This document shows positions 9,056 through 17,454 of a stretch of DNA of 64,000 bases, piece by piece. Position numbers and translations under genes: made by a program. The notes under the pieces were generated by a model. It saw only the letters and a list, made by a program, of their open reading frames with translations, was not told where the DNA came from and ran no database searches. This DNA is from Roseburia sp. GTDB lineage: Bacteria > Bacillota > Clostridia > Lachnospirales > Lachnospiraceae. The stretch lies in the NCBI GenBank assembly GCA_019421345.1, contig JAHZFL010000004.1, forward strand, positions 62,001 through 126,000. Reading direction: 5' to 3'. Each line of letters begins with the position of its first letter. Within the stretch, counting starts at the first letter, position 1.

Positions 9056-10144
9056 TTATTTCACTTTGTTTCTGATATATGCATTCTTAAATATTTCGGT
9101 AATCAGCCCCTTTTGCTGCAGACGTACAAGGCAGTCTGCCAAAGCGGGCGCCGAAAGCCCTGTCTGATTTAACAGTTCCTCCGGTCCGCGGGGTCGTAAA
9201 TCTACACAACTATACACCAAGCGTTCTTCTTTTTCAAGTGATAAATTTTCTTCCACAGAGAGTATTTTGCCATCCGCCCCTTCATCTCCGCAAAAAATTC
9301 CAAGGTCTTTTAGAAAATCTTCTATATTAAAAATGATCCCGGCTCCCTGCGCGATCAATCGGTTGCAGCCTGCAGAAAGTGTGTCATTGAGCCTGCCCGG
9401 AACGGCGTACACGTCACGTCCCTGCTCCAAAGCAAGGTCGGCGGTGATCAGCGAGCCGCTGCGCTCTTTTGCCTCAACCACAACGACAGCGTCGCTCATT
9501 CCGGAGATAATACGGTTACGCTGCGGAAAGTAGCCTGCCAGCGGCTGTGTGCCTGGCGGATATTCCGAGAGAATACCTCCCCTTTCCAATATCTGGTCGT
9601 ATAATTCCCGATTCTGCCCCGGATAGCAGACGTCTATGCCACAGCCTAAGACAGCACAGGTCATACCGCCGCCCGCAAGCGCGCCCCGATGACCCGCAGC
9701 ATCTGTGCCAAGCGCCAAGCCGCTGATCACGCATACTCCATGTAGGGCAAGGCGCTCTGCCAGAATCTTTGCGACAGCGCGTCCATATTCCGAGCACATG
9801 CGCGCGCCGACGACTGCAATACATTTTGCCGACGCATCGGGCAATCTTCCCCGCAGATACAAAGCATAGGGCGGGTCCCATATTTCTCTTAAGCGCTTCG
9901 GATAAGTGTCATCCTCAAGCGTCAGAAGGGTGATCCCCTGCGCTCCAAGCTTCTCATATGCCGCCTCCGTCTCTGTTTTTCTGGCAGCAAGCACGCGTTC
10001 CGTGATCGCCTCGCCGGCGAGTGAGCGCAGCCGCTCCTCCGAAAGAAAATAAATATCCTCTGCACTCCCCGCCTTTTCGATGAGCATTTTCTTTTTTCGG
10101 CAGGAAAGCCTCACCGCCGACGCAAACCAGTATGCATAGTTCAT
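9056..10144 (-). CDS. dprA: DNA processing protein DprA (Smf)
   Basis: DprA loads RecA onto incoming single-stranded DNA during transformation. The Rossmann-fold core is clear: AVVGARMCSEYGRAVAKILA, then VISGLALGTDAAGHRGAL, the CGIDVCYPGQN segment and FPQRNRIISG. A winged-helix-like C-terminus (DLRPRGPEELLNQTGLS) follows. I choose the ATG at 10144 (362 residues) because AAGGAGGGGGACG directly precedes it; a start nine codons upstream lacks such a site. Together with the adjacent comM it forms a natural-transformation gene pair. Confidence 0.95.
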   Translation of the reverse strand: MNYAYWFASAVRLSCRKKKMLIEKAGSAEDIYFLSEERLRSLAGEAITERVLAARKTETEAAYEKLGAQGITLLTLEDDTYPKRLREIWDPPYALYLRGRLPDASAKCIAVVGARMCSEYGRAVAKILAERLALHGVCVISGLALGTDAAGHRGALAGGGMTCAVLGCGIDVCYPGQNRELYDQILERGGILSEYPPGTQPLAGYFPQRNRIISGMSDAVVVVEAKERSGSLITADLALEQGRDVYAVPGRLNDTLSAGCNRLIAQGAGIIFNIEDFLKDLGIFCGDEGADGKILSVEENLSLEKEERLVYSCVDLRPRGPEELLNQTGLSAPALADCLVRLQQKGLITEIFKNAYIRNKVK

Positions 10145-10155
10145 CGTCCCCCTCC

Positions 10156-11688
10156 TTAAGTTCTCTCCCAAAATTTTTTATCAATACTGCGATAGCAGAC
10201 TGCCTCTGTCAGATGACGCATCAGAATCTGTGCGGACTGCTCCATATCCGCAAGCGTCCGCGCCACCTTCAGCAGCTTGTGATAGGAGCGCGCCGTGAGC
10301 GAAAGCCTTTGGTATACCTCCTCCATAAACTGCTCCTGTCTGCGGTCCAGTCCGCAAAACTCCCGCACGCGCTCCGCCGGAATCTGACTGTTGCACAAAA
10401 ATGTCTCGCCCCGGTAGCGCTCCGACTGCATCCTGCGGGCTGCGATCACCCGCTCTCTGATGATCTCGGATGTCTCTGCGTCCCCCGTTTGATTTAATTC
10501 CTCAAAGGAAAGACGCGGCATCTCGACACAAATATCGATCCGATCCAATAACGGCCCGCTGATACGCCCAAGATAACGCTCAATCGCTGTCTGCGTGCAG
10601 CGGCACTTCTGCATATCCGGGTAATAGCCGCATTTACAGGGATTCATCGCAGCCACCAACATAAATTCTGCGGGAAATTCATAGCTGCCCTGCGTGCGCA
10701 CAAGCCGCACGCATCGCTCCTCTAGCGGCTGGCGCAAAATTTCAAGCGTACGGGAGTCAAATTCCGCCAGCTCATCTAAAAATAAGACACCCTTGTGGGC
10801 AAACGAAATCTCTCCGGGACCGGGAACGGCACCGCCGCCAGCCAGCCCCTGCGCCGTAATCGTGTGATGCGGGGCGCGAAACGGGCGCGTGCGCATCAGC
10901 CCCTTTCGCTTGTCAAATAAACCGCCCACACTGTAAATCTTGGAAAGCTCCATCTGCTCCTCCTCCAAAAGCGGCGGCAAAATGGAAGGGATGCGCGCCG
11001 CCAGCATCGTTTTTCCAGAACCCGGCGAACCAAGCAGCAACAGATTATGACCGCCGCAGACGGCAATTTCACAAGCGCGTTTTCCTATCCTCTGCCCGCA
11101 AATATCAGAAAAATCCGCAAGCCGTTCCTCACCCGCATCCTCTACGCACACTGCGGATGCTTCTTCCGCTTGTCTCCATTCGCCATTTACGGCACAGATC
11201 GAGTCTGCAATGCTCTCAACTCCATAAACTTGCATTCCTGCAACCAACTGCGCCTCTTTTTTATTTTCCAACGGGACAATGCAGCGTGTGATCCCTCGCT
11301 CTTTTGCCCCTGCAACCATAGGCAAAACGCCGTTTACTGCCTGTACCTTTCCATCCAGTCCGACCTCGCCTGTGACAAAAAAATCTGCAAGCGCCGCCCG
11401 ATCCAAATGTCCCATTGCACAAAGCAGCGCCAGCGCAACCGGAAGGTCAAATCCGGCGCCTGATTTACGGACATCCGCCGGCGCGACGTTGACCGTGATA
11501 CGTTTTGCCGGGAGCAAAAAGCCCGAATTGCGCAGCGCCGTGCGCACACGCTCCTTTGCCTCTTTCACCTCCGAGGCAAGAAACCCAACCATTTCAAACA
11601 CCGGCATCCCGCTGCTCACATCTGCCTCCACAGAGACAAAAACAGCACGGATGCCCTGTATCATTGCCGTCGATACAATACTATACAA
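10156..11688 (-). CDS. comM: Mg-chelatase-like AAA+ ATPase ComM/YifB
   Basis: ComM is a hexameric AAA+ helicase that promotes branch migration during natural transformation. The sequence shows the N-terminal lid (FVSVEADVSSGMPVFEMVGF), Walker A LGSPGSGKT, the HHTITAQGLAGGG loop, Walker B KGVLFLDELAEF and a Cys-rich insertion (MNPCKCGYYPD). I use the TTG at 11688 with AAAGGAGGGG four bases upstream, which gives 510 residues, the usual size. An ATG at 11892 would add 68 residues of non-conserved sequence. Confidence 0.94.
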   Translation of the reverse strand: MYSIVSTAMIQGIRAVFVSVEADVSSGMPVFEMVGFLASEVKEAKERVRTALRNSGFLLPAKRITVNVAPADVRKSGAGFDLPVALALLCAMGHLDRAALADFFVTGEVGLDGKVQAVNGVLPMVAGAKERGITRCIVPLENKKEAQLVAGMQVYGVESIADSICAVNGEWRQAEEASAVCVEDAGEERLADFSDICGQRIGKRACEIAVCGGHNLLLLGSPGSGKTMLAARIPSILPPLLEEEQMELSKIYSVGGLFDKRKGLMRTRPFRAPHHTITAQGLAGGGAVPGPGEISFAHKGVLFLDELAEFDSRTLEILRQPLEERCVRLVRTQGSYEFPAEFMLVAAMNPCKCGYYPDMQKCRCTQTAIERYLGRISGPLLDRIDICVEMPRLSFEELNQTGDAETSEIIRERVIAARRMQSERYRGETFLCNSQIPAERVREFCGLDRRQEQFMEEVYQRLSLTARSYHKLLKVARTLADMEQSAQILMRHLTEAVCYRSIDKKFWERT

Positions 11689-11813
11689 CGTACCCCTCCT
11701 TTTTATTCTTATAAAATATGGGATTACAGCGAAGTTTTTTGTTTCGGAGACATCCGAAAGATGATTTGATATGTTCATCATTTGATAAAAAGATATGATT
11801 CCCCTTTCGGGCG

Positions 11814-11837
11814 GTATCACGCCGCATGGCATGATAC
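11814..11837 (-). promoter_or_regulatory. Hairpin in the comM leader
   Basis: A 10-bp stem (GTATCATGCC / GGCGTGATAC, one G-U pair) with a 4-base loop lies about 130 bases upstream of the comM TTG start, just downstream of a possible -10 (TATAAT at 11843-11848). No U-run follows, so it is not a clear terminator. The rest of 11689-11888 shows nothing else. Confidence 0.4.
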
Positions 11838-11888
11838 ACATGATTATACTATATAAATAGTTGAAAGAAAAGATTATTTTTGATAATA

Positions 11889-12317
11889 TCACAGATATTC
11901 TTTCATCGTAAGCCTTATCTGTTCTCCAAAATTTTCACTCACCAGTTCAAACAGATTTTCCTTTGTCGCAAATAAATTTTTGGGATTCCTCCCTATAATC
12001 AGATACTGATTCCTATCATCCAAGGAAATTTGCTTTCTCAACTCATCATCCAGCAAAACGTCTGCATTGTCGATTACGATCAGTTTTCCTTCACTCTCAT
12101 TTATAATCGTCTTTATATCCCTCTGACAATCAAGATAATTCAGACAAAGGATTTCGGGATTTACAGCCATACATTCCTTTATAAAAGAAAACGCAGCCGT
12201 TTTTCCGATACCGGAATCTCCTGTGAGGATCGTAATATTATTTGTAAATGTAAAATCAATAAAAAACGAAGTATGAATTGTCGAAAAATGTTCCATTACA
12301 ACAGGTTTACTCCTCAT
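11889..12317 (-). CDS. Small P-loop ATPase, unknown role
   Basis: I do not recognise this 142-residue protein as a named family. It carries a Walker A motif, TGDSGIGKTAAF (about residues 32-43), and a Walker B-like KLIVIDNADVLL (about 79-90). It lacks a lid or helicase motifs, so it is a minimal AAA/STAND-like NTPase module. It is the third gene of a tightly overlapping minus-strand operon: its start overlaps the preceding gene by 11 bases. The two other members are a DUF4869-like protein and a protein with weak TOPRIM-like motifs. The context suggests a self-contained conflict or stress module rather than housekeeping, but this is inference. Confidence 0.7.
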   Translation of the reverse strand: MRSKPVVMEHFSTIHTSFFIDFTFTNNITILTGDSGIGKTAAFSFIKECMAVNPEILCLNYLDCQRDIKTIINESEGKLIVIDNADVLLDDELRKQISLDDRNQYLIIGRNPKNLFATKENLFELVSENFGEQIRLTMKEYL

Positions 12318-12750
12318 GATCCCACCACTCCTTCAATTCCTCGTAATCACTGATCTTCCGCTCCCCTTCTTTTGTCACTGCAATCACCGCTTTCATCTCA
12401 AACGGAATCATCGGATAATCGCTATACACATTCCCATGCTCAAGGCTATATAAAAGCTCAAGCGCATTACTTCCGCATTCTTTCAGACAAAACACTTTAT
12501 CAGGATAATAAAGCACGTTCAATATTGTCTTACAGCCCGCGGAGAGCCTGTCAATATCCAGCACAGCCTCTGTGAATCTGGAAGAAATCCTGTATTTCCC
12601 CAGCAGTTTTGAATGGTCTATCTGTTCTATAACCCCTGCCGCCCTTTCATCCACAACAGAGCCGGTATTCTGGTTAAAAAACAGATCGTTCCACTCCACA
12701 TATTCCATATTCTCTGGTATATCTTTTTTATCTTTAAATATGGTTATCAC
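12307..12750 (-). CDS. DUF4869-like protein
   Basis: This 147-residue protein has no known function. The central pattern GCKTILNVLYYPDKVF followed by KECGSNALELLYSL and a C-terminal beta segment near MKAVIAVTKEGERKISDY resembles the DUF4869 family as I remember it. I could not confirm this by search. There are no membrane segments or catalytic motifs I can name. It is the middle gene of a three-gene overlapping operon (4-base overlap upstream, 11-base overlap downstream), so the products are probably made in fixed proportion and may act together. Confidence 0.7.
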   Translation of the reverse strand: MITIFKDKKDIPENMEYVEWNDLFFNQNTGSVVDERAAGVIEQIDHSKLLGKYRISSRFTEAVLDIDRLSAGCKTILNVLYYPDKVFCLKECGSNALELLYSLEHGNVYSDYPMIPFEMKAVIAVTKEGERKISDYEELKEWWDHEE

Positions 12751-13463
12751 ACTGCCACCTCCGCTCCGATTCTCTCAAATTGCTTTTTCAGGCTTGTCCC
12801 CTCATAAATATGTTTCATTTTTTCATAAACGGATAATCTTCCGCCATCAAGACCGCAAATATCATTTTTCATGCGATGCTGCCATTCACAACATGATTTT
12901 ATCCAGCAGTCTCCTATACTGCCTTTTGAAACTTCAAACCCTGTATTTCTTGTCAGATCAAACAAAAGCTTTGCCGCTAATTGCTCTATATTATGCTCGT
13001 TCATATACCTGTCATACGCAGCAAGCTCCCGCAGTTCTTTATAATTGAGTCTCCCGCTTTGGATACAACCTACCAGCTTTTCCCTTGCGTCTATCGAGGC
13101 TGCCCGCTTTTCCAAAAACTCATCATCCGCAGCATAAATCCACTTTATCAGTGCTTCAAATTCCAACAGAATATATTCAAAACAGATGATGTCCATTAAA
13201 ATAACATGATTCTTTTTGTCCGCATATTGTTTTAAAAGCTTACGTTCCATAACTGCCTGTAAATTATCAAAGGAATCGTCAAGAACAACAATATATTTAT
13301 GGTCTGCATCCTCCAAATTTTTTACCGCTTTTACCAATTCACTGCTATTCTTCTTACTCTCCAGCACAATATTCGGACATAACTGCTCTAAAAACGTACT
13401 CCAAAATGTATAACCGGCTTTTCCCTTGCGATCCTCGATCCATAAAAATGTTTTATCTGACAT
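12747..13463 (-). CDS. Uncharacterised protein, possibly TOPRIM/DUF4435-like
   Basis: A 238-residue cytoplasmic protein and the first gene of the three-gene operon. The N-terminal half alternates predicted strands and acidic positions: FLWIEDRKGKAGYTFW (residues 6-21), YIVVLDDSFDN (about 57-67) and HVILMDIICFEYILLEF (about 85-101). This spacing recalls TOPRIM-type proteins of the DUF4435/OLD group, which have E, DxD and a conserved E in LDxxSIENYL. The match is weak and by eye only. The C-terminal half is helical. A promoter (13529-13557) and an AGCAGGTGCGGAA ribosome binding site precede it. Confidence 0.65.
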   Translation of the reverse strand: MSDKTFLWIEDRKGKAGYTFWSTFLEQLCPNIVLESKKNSSELVKAVKNLEDADHKYIVVLDDSFDNLQAVMERKLLKQYADKKNHVILMDIICFEYILLEFEALIKWIYAADDEFLEKRAASIDAREKLVGCIQSGRLNYKELRELAAYDRYMNEHNIEQLAAKLLFDLTRNTGFEVSKGSIGDCWIKSCCEWQHRMKNDICGLDGGRLSVYEKMKHIYEGTSLKKQFERIGAEVAV

Positions 13464-13528
13464 TTCCGCACCTGCTTTCTGCCTTTACTCAAATAACAGT
13501 TATCTATCCTGCCAACCGTCGCTCCTAA

Positions 13529-13557
13529 ATTTTAACATAGACATAAATGTGGTACAA
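13529..13557 (-). promoter_or_regulatory. Probable promoter of the three-gene operon
   Basis: On the minus strand TTGTAC, a 17-base spacer and TAAAAT lie about 65-95 bases upstream of the 13463 start. The site is between the sigK terminator and the operon, so the three genes form their own transcription unit. Confidence 0.65.
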
Positions 13558-13566
13558 CAAAGATTC

Positions 13567-13592
13567 TAAAATGGGAGGTCAGAACACCTCCC
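13567..13592 (-). terminator. Terminator of sigK
   Basis: GGGAGGT and ACCTCCC form a 7-bp stem with a 6-base loop that overlaps the sigK stop codon, followed by ATTTTAG. It is short on U residues but correctly placed to end the sigK message. Confidence 0.6.
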
Positions 13593-14196
13593 GCAACTTT
13601 TCGATCGCTTTTTTCTCGATCCGGCTGACATAGGAGCGGGAAATGCCAAGCGCCGCTGCAATCTCACGCTGTGTCATCGGCTTTTGCCGGTAGAGACCGT
13701 ACCTTTTCGTGAGGATGAGACGCTCCCGCTCATTTAAGACCTTTGGCACAAGCTCCAGCATCCGCTTTGTCTGGCGCGACTGCTCCATCTGCTCTACAAT
13801 ATCCGGCTCCTCGCTCTCTACAATATCCAATAAGTGAATCTGATTTCCCTCTTTGTCCGTACCGATAGGCTCATATAGGGAAACCTCCCGCGCAATCTTT
13901 TTCCGGGCGCGAAAATGCATCAAAAGTTCATTATCGATGCAGCGTGCGGCATAGGTTGCCAGTCTGCTCCCATAGTTCTCTTTATACGTTGCAATCGCCT
14001 TCATCAGCCCGATTGTTCCAATAGAAATCAGATCCTCCATATCCTCCTCAGAGTTCTGATATTTTTTTGCCACATGCGCAACCAGACGCATATTGCGAAG
14101 AATCAGCTCCTGCTTTGCCTCATGGTCGCCGTTTTTTATTTTTTGCAGGCACTCATGCTCCTGCTCAGGGGTAAAGGGAGATAAAAAAGTTTTCAA
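13579..14196 (-). CDS. sigK: Late mother-cell sporulation sigma factor SigK, no pro-sequence
   Basis: SigK directs late mother-cell transcription (coat and cortex genes) in sporulation. The 205-residue product has region 2 (LRLVAHVAKKY-like NMRLVAHVAKKYQNSEEDME, DLISIGTIGLMKAI, LATYAARCIDNELLMHFRA) and region 4 (MTQREIAAALGISRSYVSR). It is contiguous, not split by a skin element. The start is a TTG at 14196 with AGGTG five bases upstream. The N-terminus MKTFLSPFTPEQE lacks the hydrophobic pro-peptide of Bacillus pro-SigK, as known for Clostridioides difficile. In-frame sequence upstream is charged and not hydrophobic. Confidence 0.9.
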   Translation of the reverse strand: MKTFLSPFTPEQEHECLQKIKNGDHEAKQELILRNMRLVAHVAKKYQNSEEDMEDLISIGTIGLMKAIATYKENYGSRLATYAARCIDNELLMHFRARKKIAREVSLYEPIGTDKEGNQIHLLDIVESEEPDIVEQMEQSRQTKRMLELVPKVLNERERLILTKRYGLYRQKPMTQREIAAALGISRSYVSRIEKKAIEKLREVF

Positions 14197-14355
14197 AACA
14201 GCACCTGAAAAACTTTTATTGCTATATTCTATGTCTGGGTCAGGTTCTCCGTGCTTTTCCCTGTTTTTTCTTTCCCTCTCCCACGTCCGGCTTTACCAAA
14301 ACCGTCTCTCCCCACCTCAGCGAAAACAGCGGCTGTCTGCCTCTCCTGCGGCGGC

Positions 14356-14431
14356 ATAACAATCTGCGGCACGCTCTGTGAGCCGCCCTTAGTCCAAACA
14401 ACGGGGACACGCTCTGTGAGGCACTCTTATA
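14356..14431 (-). repeat. Two diverged tandem copies of a 38-39-bp repeat
   Basis: On the minus strand a unit beginning TATAAGAGTGCCTCACAGAG (14431-14394) is followed by a diverged unit beginning ACTAAGGGCGGCTCACAGAG (14393-14356). Both match the identical tandem pair at 20858-20933. The copies lie in the gap between sigK and the DUF5662 gene. The remainder of 14197-14458 shows no gene. Confidence 0.75.
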
Positions 14432-14458
14432 TTAAATGAAACAAAAGGCGCTCTGCTC

Positions 14459-15115
14459 CTACCGTTTCCCCGTCCGATCACCGGAAGCCCTATGGATTTT
14501 TCGCTCCGCCTCCAGCCGATATGGCTTCGCTAAACGCCGAAGCGTCCGGCTGTTGTACGCAATCTGCCCCCGCAGAAGCTTTGTTCGGATAAATCGGTTG
14601 ACATAAAGCTCGCCCCTTGCCGCAAGCATATACAAAAGCAGCTCCAGAAGCTCTTTTGTATCATCATGCAAAACATGCACCTGCCTGCCGTTTAAATAAT
14701 ATTCCAGCGCACTGCGCTTTGTATAATGCGACTTCTGATAATTTTTGGAGGCGGCGACGCGGTCGATGTACATCTCAACGACATACCGCATCGGCATCTT
14801 CATGCCGCAAATGCCCTTATGCACGACTACGCCGTTTCTTCGCTCAGGAACCCCGTAATCCATCCAATATTCCATATGGTGCTTATTTCTTCCCTTATGA
14901 TGCAGCCAAGCCGATGAGTAGCCCCGCGCCTCCCGCTCCGCATTGTTTGGGCTCATCGTCCCCTGATAATATTTGCAGCCAACCAGAAATTCCGTTGGCG
15001 TATATTTTGACAGATCGTGAAGCAGACCCTGTCGGTACAGACCGACCGCAAAGCAGCCCTGCATCACCAGACGTTTATGATGATTGATCGTATGCAAATG
15101 TTTCAAAGCATTCAT
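14459..15115 (-). CDS. DUF5662 family protein
   Basis: A 218-residue protein of a family common in Firmicutes and their phages, with no established function. Conserved His/Asp pairs stand out: HHKRLVMQGCF, LLHDLSKYTPTEF (an HD-like dyad near residue 34) and HHKGRNKHHMEYWMD. These could bind metal, and the arrangement recalls HD-type phosphohydrolases, but that is inference. The C-terminal end is basic. A GGAAAATAAGGAAAT site precedes the ATG. It lies 12 bases downstream of the GH13-like gene and may be cotranscribed with it. Confidence 0.85.
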   Translation of the reverse strand: MNALKHLHTINHHKRLVMQGCFAVGLYRQGLLHDLSKYTPTEFLVGCKYYQGTMSPNNAEREARGYSSAWLHHKGRNKHHMEYWMDYGVPERRNGVVVHKGICGMKMPMRYVVEMYIDRVAASKNYQKSHYTKRSALEYYLNGRQVHVLHDDTKELLELLLYMLAARGELYVNRFIRTKLLRGQIAYNSRTLRRLAKPYRLEAERKIHRASGDRTGKR

Positions 15116-15127
15116 AATTTTATTTCC

Positions 15128-16996
15128 TTATTTTCCTATTAAAATTACAATCGACTGTCCCGTGACAGCGATCTGCGCGCCCTCATACAGCTCCTCCTTC
15201 GCCAGAAACGGCTCACTGCGCGCAGTATCCATGCACAGATACCACCGTTCTTTGTCGGAAAGCCTAGGCAGCGCAAGCATCTGCGGCTCTGTATCAAAGT
15301 TATAGCCAATGTAGAGCATATCGTCGTCGCTGCCGTCTGCCCGCTTCTCATACGCGCCGCAGTACATCACGCCGACCGCCTGCTGTTCCCCTCCGACAGA
15401 AGAAATCCATGCCTGCTCTCCGTGATAGGACAAATCGGGAAAGCCCTTTCGCTTGAAATCGCAAAGCTGCTTGGGCTGCTCACCGGAGAGCGCCGGATGC
15501 TCCCTGCGAAACGCGATCATGCGTGAGGTAAATTCCGTCAGCCACGCATATTTTTCATCCTTCCTCCAGTTCACCCATCCGGTTCGATTGTCCTGACAAT
15601 ATGCATTATTGTTGCCGTTTTGGGAATCCCCCGTCTCGTCTCCCGAAAAAAGCAGCGGCACGCCCTGTCCCAGCATCAATATGGCAATCGCGTTGCAAAG
15701 CTGGCGTTTTCGGATACGCGTCACCGCCGGCTTCCTTGTGTTTCCCTCCACACCGTAATTGCAGCTTAAATTCCAATCGCTTCCGTCCTTATTTTCCTCT
15801 CCATTTGCCTCGTTGTGCTTTTTTTCATAGGAGAAAATATCCAGCAGCCGAAACCCGTTATGGTCCGCAAGATAGTTGACAAAGCCCTGCACGGGATGCT
15901 GCTTTCTCTGCTGGCACAGCAGTTGTTCCATACTCCCGCCTTTGCGGTTTAGCATCGCGCGCACCGGATATAAATACTCCGCGCGGTAACAAAACAGATG
16001 CGGATAACGGCACGGCACATGATACAGCATTTCGTCAAAGTCCTCATAAAAAAGTTTGGTGCGCCTAAGCCGTGCATCCTGTGCGATCTGTGTTACAGGC
16101 AGTCCCTTTCCGAGCAGATGAAAGCCGTCCACATGATGCTCCCGCACCCAATAGCGCAGCGCCTCCAAAATCAGATTCTGATTTTCCTCTCCTGTAAAAA
16201 ACAGCTCCATGACGCACTCCATACCGTTTGCATGAAGATCCTTTACAAGCTCTTTCCACTCCCGCGCCGCATCGGACGAGGCTGCATAGGATGCCTTTAC
16301 GGCAAAGTAATTGCCCGGCGCATATCCCCAGTAATTGAGCCTTAAGGGCGCGCGCTCTGCCTCCGGTATGATCACATCTCCGGGACGGCTCTGCCAGCTT
16401 ACATAATTCGGCAAAGCAGAAGGCTTTGGCAGGATCAATTCCTCAAATTCATAAACCGGCATAAATTCCAGCGTCGTAACGCCAAGCTCCTTTAGGTAAG
16501 GAATGCGCGCGCGCACCGCCGCAAACGTTCCGCGCAGCTTTGCGGGCATACCAAAATCCATGGAAAAGCCTCTGACATGAAGCTTATACATCACCATCCG
16601 GTGACGGGGCACCTCCGGCGGCACATCGGCTCCCCAGTCAAATCTTGCCGAGGCAGCTCCGCCGCAGACCCCGGAATCTCCCGCCGCTCTTTTTCTGTCG
16701 TTCCACCGCTCCCTGCCGATGATACGCGAGGCATACGGGTCGGTAAACACCTCACCGTTTATTTCATAATTATAACGAAGTCTCCCAGCCGTCTTTCCCT
16801 CAACCAAGACAGAGCGGACCCCGCCTTTTACAAATTCCTGCGGCACAGTTACCGCGTCTTTGACCTTTTGATCTCTCCCATAGAAAAGAATCCGGCAGTC
16901 ATCCTCCTTTTCCGCCTCAAACGTGAATATGATTCCTTCCCCCACGACTGCGGCTCCAAACACCGCATAGTCTCCCTCTTTGATCTTATGCCTCAT
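15128..16996 (-). CDS. GlgX/pullulanase-like GH13 protein with altered active site
   Basis: The 622-residue protein has an N-terminal beta-sandwich domain (residues 1-125) and a GH13 barrel closest to glycogen debranching enzyme GlgX; KKHNEANGEENKDGSDWN and GNNNAYCQDNRTGWVNW are near-verbatim GlgX signatures. Key active-site positions differ. The region I asparagine-histidine motif is replaced (MELFFTGEE, about 263-271). The nucleophile Asp of GFRFD is Leu (GFHLL, 291-295). The HD of region IV is HN (379-380). The acid/base Glu (KLFYEDFDE, about E318) remains. It may bind glycogen without cleaving it. RBS AGGGGAAGG. Confidence 0.9.
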   Translation of the reverse strand: MRHKIKEGDYAVFGAAVVGEGIIFTFEAEKEDDCRILFYGRDQKVKDAVTVPQEFVKGGVRSVLVEGKTAGRLRYNYEINGEVFTDPYASRIIGRERWNDRKRAAGDSGVCGGAASARFDWGADVPPEVPRHRMVMYKLHVRGFSMDFGMPAKLRGTFAAVRARIPYLKELGVTTLEFMPVYEFEELILPKPSALPNYVSWQSRPGDVIIPEAERAPLRLNYWGYAPGNYFAVKASYAASSDAAREWKELVKDLHANGMECVMELFFTGEENQNLILEALRYWVREHHVDGFHLLGKGLPVTQIAQDARLRRTKLFYEDFDEMLYHVPCRYPHLFCYRAEYLYPVRAMLNRKGGSMEQLLCQQRKQHPVQGFVNYLADHNGFRLLDIFSYEKKHNEANGEENKDGSDWNLSCNYGVEGNTRKPAVTRIRKRQLCNAIAILMLGQGVPLLFSGDETGDSQNGNNNAYCQDNRTGWVNWRKDEKYAWLTEFTSRMIAFRREHPALSGEQPKQLCDFKRKGFPDLSYHGEQAWISSVGGEQQAVGVMYCGAYEKRADGSDDDMLYIGYNFDTEPQMLALPRLSDKERWYLCMDTARSEPFLAKEELYEGAQIAVTGQSIVILIGK

Positions 16997-17077
16997 AGCC
17001 TTCCCCTCTGTGTTCCTCTGTCCGTTTCTTACAGTATAACCTATCTTTCTTTTTTGTCATAGTCCTTTTTCTTTCTC

Positions 17078-17107
17078 TTGTCCAATGCCTGCCCTCTGTG
17101 TTATGAT
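17078..17107 (+). promoter_or_regulatory. Probable promoter of the DUF1292 gene
   Basis: TTGTCC, an 18-base spacer and TATGAT lie 36 bases before the ATG at 17143. It is divergent from the GH13 gene, whose start is at 16996. Confidence 0.5.
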
Positions 17108-17142
17108 AGGCTTGAAATTTTAGGAAAAGAGAGGTAGCGCAT

Positions 17143-17454
17143 ATGGCAGATAACCACCAGACAACCGACGACACCGATGTTCTCGTAACCCTTGATCTCG
17201 ATGACGGCACACAGGTCGAATGTGAGATTTTGACTATCTTCACCGTCTTAGAGCGCGACTACATCGCACTCCTTCCGCTGACCGCCGACGGCGAGCCGAA
17301 CGAGGAGGGCGAGGTCTTTATCTACCGCTACGCGGAGGATGAGGATGGCAACGCCTCACTTGACAACATCGAAAGTGATGAGGAGTATGAGGCTGTCTCC
17401 GACCGCTTTGACGAGCTTTTGGACGAGGCGGAGTTTAACGACATGGAGGATTAA
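17143..17454 (+). CDS. DUF1292 (YrzB-like) acidic protein
   Basis: A small (103 residues), strongly acidic protein of the DUF1292 family, which occurs across Firmicutes. The core is LDLDDGTQVECEILTIFTV followed by YIALLPLTADGEP and EVFIYRYAEDEDG. Function is unknown; in many genomes it lies near Holliday-junction resolvase and ruv-type genes, which is not the case here. The RBS is GAGAGGTAGC. It is the only plus-strand gene in the core region and overlaps the convergent helicase gene by 20 bases. Confidence 0.9.
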   Translation: MADNHQTTDDTDVLVTLDLDDGTQVECEILTIFTVLERDYIALLPLTADGEPNEEGEVFIYRYAEDEDGNASLDNIESDEEYEAVSDRFDELLDEAEFNDMED

